Shown in pieces: positions 1 to 7,717 of a stretch of 64,000 bases of DNA. Source of the stretch: Haloferula helveola (GTDB lineage Bacteria > Verrucomicrobiota > Verrucomicrobiia > Verrucomicrobiales > Akkermansiaceae). The DNA lies in assembly GCF_037076345.1 (NCBI RefSeq), contig NZ_AP024702.1:3038001-3102000 (forward strand). The letters run 5' to 3'. A program made the position numbers and the translations under genes. The notes beneath the pieces were generated by a model, which worked only from the letters and a program-made list of their open reading frames with translations, was not told the origin of the DNA and did no database searches. Each line of letters starts with the position of its first letter. Positions within the stretch are counted from its first letter, which is position 1.

Positions 1-1
1 G

Positions 2-631
2 GGCCACCGTCCGGGTCCGAAAGGCTTCACCACCGTGGTCCTGGACGCCGGCCATGGCGGTCATGATTCCGGGGCCGTCTCGCGATCGACCGGGGCCAAG
101 GAGAAGGATCTCGCACTCGACACCGTGAAACGCGTCCAGCGCAAGCTCGGCGGCAAAGTGAAGGTGAAGCTGATGCGCTCGAACGACCACTTCATCGATC
201 TCGACGACCGCGTCGACCGCGTGAGCGGCAAGGGCGGAACGATTCTGGTCAGCATCCACTACAATGCCGGTCCCTCGTCCATGCGCGGACCCGAGATGTA
301 CTGGTGGCGGGTGGACAGCTGGGGGCTCGCGACGCGTCTCCAGCGCGAGTTGGAAAAAACCGTGCCGGGCGAAAGCGGCAACCGCGGCCAGGTCCGCCGC
401 CGCCTCCGGCTGACCCGCAACCCGGATATTCCGAGTGTCCTCGTCGAATGCGGATACCTTAGCAATCCGTCGGAAGCGCGCCTGTGCAACGACGCCGGCT
501 ACCGCGACAGGCTGGCCTCCGCCATCGCCCGTGCGATCCTCGACCAGCAGGCGAATGGCGATCCACCCGGCCGACTGCCGCCACCGATCAACAAGCCGCC
601 GAGCCGCCCGACCGATCCTCCGGGGTCCTGA
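2..631 (+). CDS. N-acetylmuramoyl-L-alanine amidase (Amidase_3 family), 5' end outside window
   Basis: Zinc amidase that cuts the bond between N-acetylmuramic acid and the stem peptide of peptidoglycan, acting outside the cytoplasmic membrane. The reading frame is open to the left edge and the residues just before the first GTG (position 35) still fit the domain (KGFTTVVLDAGHGGHDSGA), so the N-terminus, including any signal peptide, is missing. Visible family motifs are DAGHGGHDSGA (first zinc His), a Glu in the EKDLALDT helix, SIHYNAG (second zinc His) and VLVECGYLSN (catalytic Glu). The protein ends in a proline-rich tail (about 25 residues). The catalytic core is complete, so it is probably active. 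Family assignment is firm; whether it works in daughter-cell separation is not shown by the sequence. Confidence 0.92.
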   Translation, partial: GHRPGPKGFTTVVLDAGHGGHDSGAVSRSTGAKEKDLALDTVKRVQRKLGGKVKVKLMRSNDHFIDLDDRVDRVSGKGGTILVSIHYNAGPSSMRGPEMYWWRVDSWGLATRLQRELEKTVPGESGNRGQVRRRLRLTRNPDIPSVLVECGYLSNPSEARLCNDAGYRDRLASAIARAILDQQANGDPPGRLPPPINKPPSRPTDPPGS

Positions 632-712
632 ACCGCGGGCAGGGGCATCGGTTTTGTGTCTGAACCTGATCAAACGAAGCTTCGGTTGGCCGCCGCTTAT
701 CCCGCATCGGCC

Positions 713-1660
713 ATGCAGAAAGTTCATTCGTTCCTCCTCGTTCCGGCAGCACTGTTGGGTTTTGCACTAGCTTGGGCCGTCAAACCGAATTCCGAGGTGC
801 CGGCGTCGGCGGGTGCCACCCCTCCGAAGGTGGAAAGGGACCGTCGGGAGAATTCCGGGTCCGACGCGGAGTCTCCGGCTTCGCCCAAAGTGGAGACGCG
901 GACGATGGTGATTGGCGGTGACTCGGAGTCAATGACACCGGAAATGCGGGAGGCTCAGGACAGGATGGCCACCGCGATGGAGGAACAGCACCGCAAGAAG
1001 GACGAAAGGCGGATCTCCGAGCTTGTTGCGGCACTCGGGCTCGACGCCGGACAGGAGGCCGAACTGCGAACTTTCTTCGACAAGCGGCGCCGCGCGCTCA
1101 CGGCAATGTGGGCGGGGGGAGATGCCGAGAAGGGCATGGAAGCGATGCGGGAGGACAAGCTGGATGACTTCCTTGCCGATCTCCTTTCTCCCGATCAGCA
1201 CGAGACCTATGACGAACTCAAGGCGACGGAGAGAAGTCGGGAAGTCGAGGCAGCGGCCCTCAAGGATCTCGCCGGCATCACCCGCTCCGTCGACTTGCGG
1301 CCCGACCAGCGTGACGCGGTATACGACATCCTGCACAAGGAGGCTGCCGAACGGATCGAACGGCGTGCCGAAAGTGGCCAGGGTTCGATGATGACGATGT
1401 TCGGGAACGAGATCGGATTCGGTTCCGAAACCGATTTTATGGACTTCAGTGGTGTGTTTGAGGGGATGGATGAGGGCAATGGCGAAGTGCCTGACCAGCA
1501 GGCCATCGTCCAACGGATTCGGGAGGCCCAGCAGAAGAAGATCGACGAACAAGTCGGTCGTTTCGAGGGCGTGCTCGATGAGGGTCAGCTCACGAAGTAC
1601 CGGGAAACGCTCGAGTCGAAGGCATCGATGTTCGGGGCGATGCTTGAGGCCGGCGAATGA
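713..1660 (+). CDS. Membrane-anchored or secreted helical protein with LxxxQ-type repeats, unknown function
   Basis: No family recognised with certainty. The frame extends upstream to a GTG at 656, but the ATG at 713 begins a good signal peptide or anchor (MQKVHSFLLVPAALLGFALA), so it is preferred; this gives 315 residues. The rest is highly charged and predicted helical. It contains four spaced motifs of similar form: LDAGQEAELRTFF, LSPDQHETYDEL, LRPDQRDAVYDIL and LDEGQLTKYRETL. This pattern recalls the LTxxQ motifs of periplasmic Spy/CpxP-like proteins, but the match is by eye only. It converges with thrC, the two stops lying about 10 bp apart. A protein with similar short DQ motifs lies at 47145-48023. 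Confidence 0.75.
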   Translation: MQKVHSFLLVPAALLGFALAWAVKPNSEVPASAGATPPKVERDRRENSGSDAESPASPKVETRTMVIGGDSESMTPEMREAQDRMATAMEEQHRKKDERRISELVAALGLDAGQEAELRTFFDKRRRALTAMWAGGDAEKGMEAMREDKLDDFLADLLSPDQHETYDELKATERSREVEAAALKDLAGITRSVDLRPDQRDAVYDILHKEAAERIERRAESGQGSMMTMFGNEIGFGSETDFMDFSGVFEGMDEGNGEVPDQQAIVQRIREAQQKKIDEQVGRFEGVLDEGQLTKYRETLESKASMFGAMLEAGE

Positions 1661-1670
1661 TCCTCGCAAG

Positions 1671-2963
1671 TCACTGGCCGTTCAGCCAGTCCTTGAACTC
1701 CGCTTCGTCAGCTGACATCGACGTCGCGACTTTCTCGCGGTCGGCGAGCACGGCGAGGCGCTCGGGGATCTCGACCGAACCCTTGCCGAGTTCCTCTTCC
1801 ATCACGTCGAGGAACTTTGACGGGTGGGCGGTCTCGAGGGTGATGGTCGGCGTGTCGGGGTGGGCGGTCCGCCATGCCTTGGCGGCCAGCCAGCCGACCG
1901 CGCCGTGCGGATCGATCGTGTAGCCGAGCGTCTCCTTCACCTCGCGGATGGCGGCGCGGGTCTCCTCGTCGCTGAAGGCGAGGCCGTCGATCGTGTCGCA
2001 CATTTCCTCCCACGAACTCCCGAAAAGCGCCTGCATGCGTGCGAAGTTCGAGGGCGCGCCGACGTCCATCGCGTTGGAGATCGTCGCTTCGCTGGGCAGC
2101 GGCTGGTAGTCGCCGCTCTCGAGGTAGCGGGGGACCACGTCGTTGATATTGGTGGCGGCGACAAAGCGCTCGACCGGCAGGCCGAGCTGGCGGGCCAGCA
2201 GGCCGGCGGTCAGGTTGCCGAAGTTGCCCGACGGAATGACGAACGCGGGCGTCCGGTCGATCTGGCGGGCACTATGGATGTAGTAGAAGCTCTGCGGGAC
2301 GAGTCGCGACAGGTTGATCGAGTTGGCCGAGGTCAGGTTGAGCCGTTCGGAGAGTTCGCGGTCGAGGAAGGCGGACTTCACCAAGCGCTGGCAGTCGTCG
2401 AAGGTGCCGTCGATCTCGAGCGCGGCGATGTTTCCGCCGAGGGTGGTGAGCTGCTTTTCCTGGAGTCCCGAGACCTTGCCCTTCGGGTAGAGGATGAAGA
2501 CCCGGGTGCCCGGGACGTTGTGGAAGGCCGATGCGACCGCGCCGCCGGTATCGCCGGAAGTGGCGACCAGCACGGTGAGCTGGCGATCCTCGTCGCGCGT
2601 CAGCCATGCCATGAGCCGCGCCATGAAGCGGGCACCGAAGTCCTTGAAGGCAAGCGTCGGGCCGTGGAACAGCTCGAGGATGTGGTCGTCGGGTGTCAGC
2701 GAAACGACCGGAGCGTCGAATTCGAGCGTGCCGTCGACGATCTCCCTGAGCGCATCCTCAGGCACGTCTTCGCCGAAGAACGCACCGGCCACGGCGTGGC
2801 CGATTTCGCGGAAACTCAGGTCGCGCCAACCTTTCCAGAATTCCTCGCCGAGGGTCGGCAGGGTGTCCGGCATGTAGAGTCCGTTGTCCGGCGGCAGCGA
2901 GCGCAGGATCGCTTCCTTCAGGTCGACCCGGTGGTCCGGGTTGTTGGTCGAGTGGTAGAGCAT
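1671..2963 (-). CDS. thrC: Threonine synthase
   Basis: PLP enzyme converting O-phospho-L-homoserine to L-threonine, last step of threonine synthesis. The 430-residue length fits the bacterial family. The N-terminus (MLYHSTNNPDHRVDLKEAIL) and the SLPPDNGLYMP segment are typical; the PLP-binding lysine is Lys107 in LAFKDFGARF, and ATSGDTGGAVASAF is the phosphate/PLP-contact loop. The start faces the regulator gene at 3143 across 179 bp. The preceding step, homoserine kinase, is encoded at 3713-4675 on the same strand, so the two thr genes are separated by a gene on the opposite strand rather than adjoining. Confidence 0.96.
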   Translation of the reverse strand: MLYHSTNNPDHRVDLKEAILRSLPPDNGLYMPDTLPTLGEEFWKGWRDLSFREIGHAVAGAFFGEDVPEDALREIVDGTLEFDAPVVSLTPDDHILELFHGPTLAFKDFGARFMARLMAWLTRDEDRQLTVLVATSGDTGGAVASAFHNVPGTRVFILYPKGKVSGLQEKQLTTLGGNIAALEIDGTFDDCQRLVKSAFLDRELSERLNLTSANSINLSRLVPQSFYYIHSARQIDRTPAFVIPSGNFGNLTAGLLARQLGLPVERFVAATNINDVVPRYLESGDYQPLPSEATISNAMDVGAPSNFARMQALFGSSWEEMCDTIDGLAFSDEETRAAIREVKETLGYTIDPHGAVGWLAAKAWRTAHPDTPTITLETAHPSKFLDVMEEELGKGSVEIPERLAVLADREKVATSMSADEAEFKDWLNGQ

Positions 2964-2986
2964 CGCGACTTGGCCCTAGGTGGCCC

Positions 2987-3006
2987 GTTTCCCCGTCAGG
3001 GGCAAC
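2987..3006. promoter_or_regulatory. Imperfect palindrome in the thrC/regulator divergent region
   Basis: The 20-bp sequence GTTTCCCCGTCAGGGGCAAC is an inverted repeat with 8-bp arms, one mismatch and a 4-bp centre. It sits about 23 bp upstream of the thrC start and about 137 bp upstream of the XRE-cupin regulator. A palindrome here could be an operator for that regulator or a short hairpin in the thrC leader. Nothing else in the sequence decides between these, and chance cannot be excluded. Confidence 0.3.
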
Positions 3007-3142
3007 CTGCAATGCTGTCTTGAACCCGGGAATCAGGGCAGAACCGCGATCCGGGTGGGGAAGCAAGCTCTTCCTGCCGTACATGCCGTGTGCGGGCCGG
3101 GCCTTGACCGGCTTTTTCGCACTTAGGAAGCTCTTGTGAACG

Positions 3143-3703
3143 ATGAACATGGTTGAACTCGCCTCCCGCCTGAAGTCAGCCCGGCTGGCGAAGGGCTACA
3201 CGCTCGAACGGGTTTCGGAGCTTTCCGGTCTCGGTAAGGGCCTGCTGTCGAAGGTGGAGAACTTCCGGGTGACGCCGTCGCTGCCGACGCTCGCCAAGCT
3301 GAGCGAGGCCCTTGGCATGAGCCTGTCCGAGCTTTTCACCGGCCTCGACGAGAAACCCAAGATCAGCATCGTCCGGGCCGAACAGCGCAAGGAGGTCGAG
3401 CGCAACCGGGACCAGTCGGACATCGACTACCAGTCACTGGCCCACCTGCGTCCGGACCGGAACATGGACCCCTTCCTCCTCACCGTTCCCGCCGGTGGCG
3501 GTCGTGACGAGGCGATGCCCCACGAAGGTGAGGAGTTCCTGATGGTGACCAAGGGCCGGGTGTCCTTCGAATACGAAGGTGAGGTCCACGACATGAAGGC
3601 CGGCGATGCCGCTTACTTCGACGCGGAGGTCGACCACCGCGTCTTCAATCCCCACAAGACCGAGGCCCAGGTGCTCTGCGTCTTCCTCGGTCGACCGATG
3701 TAG
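3143..3703 (+). CDS. XRE-family transcriptional regulator with C-terminal cupin domain
   Basis: Regulator of 186 residues. Residues about 6-60 form a lambda-repressor-like helix-turn-helix (LKSARLAKGYTLERVSELSG through KLSEALGMSLSELF). Residues about 100-184 form a single cupin barrel (HEGEEFLMVTKGRVSFEYEG, AGDAAYFDAEVDHRVFNP) with His and Glu at the positions used for metal or ligand binding. XRE-cupin proteins usually sense a small molecule and act on nearby genes. This one starts divergently from thrC, and its stop lies 10 bp from the stop of thrB, so it is set between both threonine genes. Control of threonine synthesis is an inference from this layout. A second ATG two codons later (MNMVEL) is an equally good start. 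Confidence 0.93.
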   Translation: MNMVELASRLKSARLAKGYTLERVSELSGLGKGLLSKVENFRVTPSLPTLAKLSEALGMSLSELFTGLDEKPKISIVRAEQRKEVERNRDQSDIDYQSLAHLRPDRNMDPFLLTVPAGGGRDEAMPHEGEEFLMVTKGRVSFEYEGEVHDMKAGDAAYFDAEVDHRVFNPHKTEAQVLCVFLGRPM

Positions 3704-3712
3704 GGCGCGGGC

Positions 3713-4675
3713 CTACTTGCTCGCCTTCTCTTCCACCACGTGCACGCCGTGGGGGTTGATCTTGGAGACGTAGATCTGGTTTTCCAGCGAGACACTGGAG
3801 AAGACTTTCGAGATCGCTTCGCCGACCTTGTTGGCGGTGGTTTCACCTTCACAGAGCGCGAAGACCGACGGGCCGGCACCGGAAATCGAGAAGCCGAGGG
3901 CGCCGCTGGACATCGCGGCGCGCTTGGCCTTGTAGAACTCGGGGATGAGCTTCTGGCGCCGCGGCTCGGCGATGACGTCGTGGATCGAGCGCGAGATCAG
4001 TCCGTAGTCGGACTGGATGAGGCCGCACAGCAGGCCACCGAGGTTGCCGATCTGCTGGGTCGCGTTCACCAGCGGGATGTCCTTCGGCAGGATCTCGCGG
4101 GCGACCTTGGTGAGAATCTCGATGTCCGGATGGACGACCGCCGCCCACAGGTCGGCCGGTGGTGGCAGCTGGGCGACGTCGAGTTCGTCGTTGCTGCGGA
4201 TGAAAACGATGCCGCCGAGCAGGCAGGGCGCGACGTTGTCGGCGTGCCAGGCGCCGTCGGCGGATGCCTCACCGGCCATGGCGAAGGGCAGGAGCTGCTG
4301 CTTGGAAAGCGGCTCGCCGATCAGCTTGTTGACCGCGTAGGCGCCGGCCACGGCCGAAGCGGCGGACGAGCCGAGTCCGGAGCCGAAGGGCATCTTCTTG
4401 TGGATCTCCATTTCGATCCCGCGATCGGTCATCCCGAGGTGGCGGAGCAGATCGAGGGCGGCGACGCCGGCGGTGTTCTTTTCCGGTGCCTTCGGCAGCT
4501 TGCCGTCGTCACCGGTGATGGCGGTGATGTGCAGGCCGGGTTTGTCACAATGGCGCACGACCACCTCGTCTCCGGGCGAGTCGATGGCGAACCCGAGCAC
4601 GTCGTACCCGCAGGCCACGTTGGCAACGGTGGCGGGGGCAAAAACGCGCACTTCCTGAACGGCTTCCTTGAGCAT
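3713..4675 (-). CDS. thrB: Homoserine kinase
   Basis: GHMP-family kinase that phosphorylates homoserine, giving the substrate of ThrC. The 320-residue protein shows the N-terminal segment FAPATVANVACGYDVLGFA and the GHMP ATP loop KMPFGSGLGSSAASAVAG (about residues 94-111). A third motif near the C-terminus, GFSISGAGPSVFAL, is the usual substrate-side loop. The gene is read toward the oppositely oriented regulator, with 9 bp between the stops. The start is taken at the first ATG, which matches the family N-terminus. Confidence 0.96.
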   Translation of the reverse strand: MLKEAVQEVRVFAPATVANVACGYDVLGFAIDSPGDEVVVRHCDKPGLHITAITGDDGKLPKAPEKNTAGVAALDLLRHLGMTDRGIEMEIHKKMPFGSGLGSSAASAVAGAYAVNKLIGEPLSKQQLLPFAMAGEASADGAWHADNVAPCLLGGIVFIRSNDELDVAQLPPPADLWAAVVHPDIEILTKVAREILPKDIPLVNATQQIGNLGGLLCGLIQSDYGLISRSIHDVIAEPRRQKLIPEFYKAKRAAMSSGALGFSISGAGPSVFALCEGETTANKVGEAISKVFSSVSLENQIYVSKINPHGVHVVEEKASK

Positions 4676-4868
4676 GGGGCGCGGGCTGTAGCACCCATCC
4701 GCCGTTTTGTCGAATCCGGGGGCGTGGGATGACGGACTCAGAAGCGAACTTTACAAAACGTGGCCAACTTCGGGGAATGGGAAGATGGAATCCGGAAAAT
4801 GCTGGGTTTCCACCTTTCGACCCGCCGGAGTTCCGGACGGAGCAGGCTGATCCGTTCCCGCTTCATCC

Positions 4869-5171
4869 ATGTTCATCGACCTGATTCTCCTACTGCTGAC
4901 GGTGGCCGTCCTATTGCTACCGCTGATCGGTTTGGTGTGCTCCAGGTGGATCTGGATTCGGGTGATTTGTACGCTCGCGTTGCTTGGAGAGGCATTCGTT
5001 GGCGGCTACGGTCTGGCGCACTTCTTCGGCATGGGCAACTGGAGTGGTGGGCGGGAGCTCCACCCGGTGGCCTACGGTATCGTGGCAGCGTTCTTCGCGA
5101 CCTGCGCCCTTCTGCCGGCCATCCTGCGACCCGGCCAGGAAAAGAGATCGGCGGGTCACGAAGAGTTCTGA
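4869..5171 (+). CDS. Small integral membrane protein, unknown function
   Basis: A 100-residue protein with three likely membrane helices: about residues 2-25 (FIDLILLLLTVAVLLLPLIG), 29-52 and 64-86 (VAYGIVAAFFATCALLPAIL), ending in a short charged tail (GQEKRSAGHEEF). The hydrophobic pattern and the methionine start at the first helix support coding. A longer reading frame overlaps it in another frame (4760-5245), but it is arginine/serine-rich with no protein-like pattern. The next gene follows after 83 bp on the same strand. No function can be assigned. Confidence 0.65.
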   Translation: MFIDLILLLLTVAVLLLPLIGLVCSRWIWIRVICTLALLGEAFVGGYGLAHFFGMGNWSGGRELHPVAYGIVAAFFATCALLPAILRPGQEKRSAGHEEF

Positions 5172-5254
5172 CCGTTGAGATCAGGCCAAGAGGACTCCAA
5201 ATTTCGGCTCGGACCGTAATGTTGGTTCAAGCCGTTCATGCCTAGGTTCGATCC

Positions 5255-5515
5255 ATGAAACCGATCGTGTGCCCGAACTGCGGAAACGAAATGACGACCG
5301 GACAGTTCCGTCTGCGGAAGAGCACTTGGGATTGGCTTTTCTGGGGTGGCGGGTTTTCCCATCTCTTCTTCACTTCGACTGGAGAGAAGAAGCCGACCAT
5401 TTCCCTCGGTCACGGGGCCGTTCGCCCCGGGCACAGCTGTCGGGAATGCGGAAGCATCGTCCTGCTTCCGCGGAAGCGCCTGCCCGTTCCAGAGTGGGGT
5501 TATCCCAATGATTGA
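5255..5515 (+). CDS. Small zinc-ribbon protein (DUF6487-like)
   Basis: An 86-residue protein with an N-terminal knuckle VCPNCGNEM and a second HSCRECGSIVL about 50 residues later, giving a CxxC...CxxC zinc ribbon. Between them lies a tryptophan/glycine-rich stretch (WDWLFWGGGFSHLFF). This layout resembles the DUF6487 family of small putative zinc-binding proteins; the name is from memory of the family pattern. It probably binds zinc as a structural element; partner and role are unknown. It converges with rlpA, whose stop is 30 bp away. Confidence 0.75.
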   Translation: MKPIVCPNCGNEMTTGQFRLRKSTWDWLFWGGGFSHLFFTSTGEKKPTISLGHGAVRPGHSCRECGSIVLLPRKRLPVPEWGYPND

Positions 5516-5545
5516 GGTGCCTCTGGGAATTCAGGCGATGTGCCG

Positions 5546-6058
5546 TCAGAACAGCCCGAAGAACCACTTCCGGCGCTTCTTCCGCTTGTATTTGCCGTCG
5601 CCGACGGAGAGCACCTCGACCTCGACGGTGGCCAGTCCTTGGTCGCGGAAGTCGATCTTCTTCGCCGCCCGCGGGGAGAGGTCGATGATGCGGTTGCCGA
5701 TGAAGGGGCCGCGGTCGTTGACCCGGCACTTCACCGACTTGCCGTTGTCGAGGTTGGTGACCTTGACGACGCAGGGCAGGGGCAGGGTCTTGTGGGCGGC
5801 GATGTTGTGCCATGGCATCACCTTCTCGCCGATCGACGTGTTGCCGCGCTTGAGGCCGAAGAAGGATGACTCGTCGTACCACGACGCGGTGCCGACCTCG
5901 CTGTGGTGGAGCGCCTGATCGACGCTCATCGGGTGGTAGGTCTGACCGCGCACGGTGTAGGTGCGGGTCATGTAGCCCTTGTAGCCGCCGCGCGGATGGG
6001 CGCATGAGGCCATCAGCAGGGCGAGGGCCGAAAGCAGCAGCGTGGCGAGGTGGCGCAC
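5546..6058 (-). CDS. rlpA: RlpA-like septal ring lytic transglycosylase lipoprotein
   Basis: A 170-residue lipoprotein: signal MRHLATLLLSALALLMASC gives a lipobox ending at Cys19. Residues about 54-155 form the double-psi beta-barrel of RlpA, with the family motifs VGTASWYDESSFFG, the segment MPWHNIAAHKTLPLP and VKCRVNDRGPF. RlpA proteins in other bacteria cleave naked glycan strands at the septum or act as structural lipoproteins. A SPOR domain, present in some relatives, is absent; the protein ends in a basic aromatic tail (KRKKRRKWFFGLF). The start codon is GTG. A promoter-like sequence lies so close upstream that a leaderless transcript is possible. Confidence 0.9.
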   Translation of the reverse strand: MRHLATLLLSALALLMASCAHPRGGYKGYMTRTYTVRGQTYHPMSVDQALHHSEVGTASWYDESSFFGLKRGNTSIGEKVMPWHNIAAHKTLPLPCVVKVTNLDNGKSVKCRVNDRGPFIGNRIIDLSPRAAKKIDFRDQGLATVEVEVLSVGDGKYKRKKRRKWFFGLF

Positions 6059-6064
6059 GCCGGG

Positions 6065-6092
6065 ATGATACTTAGGAAAAGCTAAGGATCAA
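6065..6092 (-). promoter_or_regulatory. Candidate sigma-70 type promoter of rlpA
   Basis: On the minus strand the sequence reads TTGATC, a 16-base spacer, then TATCAT, close to -35 and -10 consensus. The spacer is itself an inverted repeat (CTTAG...CTAAG), which could be a regulator site. The -10 ends only about 7 bases before the GTG start of rlpA, so transcription would begin at or next to the start codon. Confidence 0.45.
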
Positions 6093-6112
6093 GAGGTGAG
6101 GTGGGAGGCATG

Positions 6113-6264
6113 TGGACCGCGCGAGCCTACTCGCGCCCCGGAGCCTCGGGATCGTTAGGCCGGCGCGGTGGAAGTCGGAGCTGCCGACCGTGGCAGCTGA
6201 CTCCGTAGGCGGGTAGTCGCGCGTTTGCCGGACCGACGGGGCGCGAGTGGGCTCGCGCGGTCCA
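6113..6264. repeat. Nested palindrome, family TGGACCGCGCGAG (copy 1)
   Basis: Outer arms of 27 bases at about 6113-6139 and 6238-6264 are reverse complements with one mismatch. Each arm contains its own hairpin (GCGCGAG, four-base loop, CTCGCGC). The centre holds another hairpin built on GAGCTGCC/GGCAGCTGACTC. It lies between the HU gene and rlpA. The same arm sequence recurs at 9994-10152. Confidence 0.85.
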
Positions 6265-6282
6265 TCGGGAGCGTCGAGCGGC

Positions 6283-6603
6283 TCAGTCCGTCTCGCGTTC
6301 CCTGATCATCGGCAGGGTGCCGGCGACCTGTTCCTTCATCTCCTTGCCCGGCTTGAACTTGACCACGGCGCGGGCGGGGATGGGGACATCCTTGCCGGGA
6401 TTCTTCGGATTGCGGCCGATCTTGGCCTTGGTCTCCTTCACCTGGAACGCGCCGAAGTTGCGCATGACCACGGTGTCACCGTTGGCGAGAGCATCAGTGA
6501 TGGAATCCAGAGTTTTCTGGATGACGTCGAAGACCTGCTGCTGGGTCAGGCCGGTTTCGTTGCTGATTTTAACGACGAGCTCTCGCTTGGTAACGGTTGC
6601 CAT
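6283..6603 (-). CDS. HU/IHF-family DNA-binding protein
   Basis: A 106-residue histone-like protein that bends and compacts DNA as a dimer. The N-terminal helices (TKRELVVKISNETGLTQQQV), the central GDTVVMRNFGAFQVKET segment and the arm motif RNPKNPGKDVPIPARAVVKF are all present, including the conserved proline at the arm tip. The sequence does not clearly separate HU from IHF. The C-terminus extends about 12 residues beyond the usual HU end (TLPMIRERETD). It is read toward rlpA, with palindrome copy 1 between. Confidence 0.95.
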   Translation of the reverse strand: MATVTKRELVVKISNETGLTQQQVFDVIQKTLDSITDALANGDTVVMRNFGAFQVKETKAKIGRNPKNPGKDVPIPARAVVKFKPGKEMKEQVAGTLPMIRERETD

Positions 6604-6687
6604 GGGTGACGGGTGGCCGGGTTTGACTCGGCGGGAGGATTGGACACCACAGCTGGGGTCATTTGTCCCGCGAAAAATCGGAGAAAA

Positions 6688-7629
6688 TCATGCGGATTCC
6701 GTGCCATCCGGGTCGAATCCTTCGAGGATTCGTTCCGTCGTGCGAAAATGGCGTTTGGCGGTGCGCTCGAGAATCGCAGGTCCATGACGCTCAACGAGCT
6801 GCTTCCCGGCGTCGATGACGGCATCGGACGCGCCCAAGGGCAGCGTGATGCCCCCCGCGGCCGAAGTTTTCTCCATCCAATCGACGAACCTTTCGCGGGC
6901 CAGAATGGATGCCGCGGCGACCGCCACGTCGGACTCCGCTTTGGTCCGTTGGTCGAGTTGGATTTCGAGCTTCAGCTGCTTGAGCGCGCGCTGCAGCACC
7001 TGGGGTTGGGCGAACTGGTCGGACAGCGCCCGCGGGCACTTCGGGCGTTGCTCGAGCAAGCGTCCGATCGTCCGGGCGTGGCCCCACGCCAGCAGCCGGT
7101 TGACGTTGCCGAACGAGGTGTGGAGTTCGTTGTAGCGTTCCGGACCGATCGAGATGACCGCGGTCGCGATGCCCGGGGTGTTGCGGATGGTTTCGGAGAG
7201 CGCGCGGATGCGCTTGGCGCTGGAAATCCGCTTCGAGTCCATGATGCCGGCATCGAGCAGCGCGCGGGAGATCGAGGCGTCGACGTAGGCGCCGGCGATG
7301 ACGAGCGGTCCGAAGTAGTCGCCCTTGCCGCTCTCATCGATTCCGAAGTGCGGCTCGAACATCTCCGGGTTGTGGACTTCCTCGTAGCCGAGCCGGGCCT
7401 CGCCGAGGATCTCGGGCTCCAGCGTGAAACGGACGAAATCCTCGGTCTCCTTGCCCTGCACGAGGACCTTCGGGCCCTTCTCGTAGACCGACACGTTGAG
7501 CTTGCCCTTCTTGGCGGCGAAAATCGTGTACGGCTTCTCGGCGAACTCGAACCCGTCGCGCTCCAGCACGCCGCGGAGCTTTTCCGCCTGTTCGGCGGTC
7601 AGGGCGGCGGTGTGGGAGTTGGCGGGCAT
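6688..7629 (-). CDS. rnhC: Ribonuclease HIII
   Basis: Cleaves the RNA strand of RNA-DNA hybrids in replication and repair. The protein is 313 residues if it starts at the ATG at 7629 (MPANSHTAAL). A frame extension to 7653 exists but reads through the GAACATCGAACG repeat, so it is unlikely to be coding. The N-terminal part (about 1-90, TAEQAEKLRGVLERDG...) is the HIII-specific substrate-binding domain. The catalytic domain shows GIDESGKGDYFGPLV (first Asp-Glu), MDSKRISS (third acidic residue) and ESDVAVAAASILARERF (fourth). The N-terminal extension and the DEDE pattern distinguish it from RNase HII. Confidence 0.94.
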   Translation of the reverse strand: MPANSHTAALTAEQAEKLRGVLERDGFEFAEKPYTIFAAKKGKLNVSVYEKGPKVLVQGKETEDFVRFTLEPEILGEARLGYEEVHNPEMFEPHFGIDESGKGDYFGPLVIAGAYVDASISRALLDAGIMDSKRISSAKRIRALSETIRNTPGIATAVISIGPERYNELHTSFGNVNRLLAWGHARTIGRLLEQRPKCPRALSDQFAQPQVLQRALKQLKLEIQLDQRTKAESDVAVAAASILARERFVDWMEKTSAAGGITLPLGASDAVIDAGKQLVERHGPAILERTAKRHFRTTERILEGFDPDGTESA

Positions 7630-7639
7630 GTCGCGATGC

Positions 7640-7681
7640 TGAACACCGAACATCGAACGTCCAACATCGAACGTCGAAAGG
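7640..7681. repeat. Dispersed GAACATCGAACG repeat (copy 1), before rnhC
   Basis: Short imperfect tandem array built from units like GAACATCGAACGTC and CAACATCGAACGTC. It begins about 11 bases before the rnhC ATG. A related array lies before the methyltransferase gene at 54586. Read as protein on the minus strand it gives strings of the MFDV/MLDVRC type, which can mislead start-site prediction. Confidence 0.8.
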
Positions 7682-7717
7682 GATGGTGCGGAGTCGCATC
7701 CGGTGCAGGGTGGGGGC

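Noticed and set aside
1824-3023. Open frame of 399 codons opposite thrC
   Set aside because: Shadow of thrC; no protein family pattern.
4760-5245. Open frame of 161 codons overlapping the small membrane protein at 4869
   Set aside because: Arg/Ser/Gly-rich in a different frame; the 100-residue membrane protein has a better hydrophobic pattern.
7640-7681. Tandem-like GAACATCGAACG units considered as a CRISPR array
   Set aside because: Units are about 13-14 bases with no spacers of unique sequence and no cas genes nearby.
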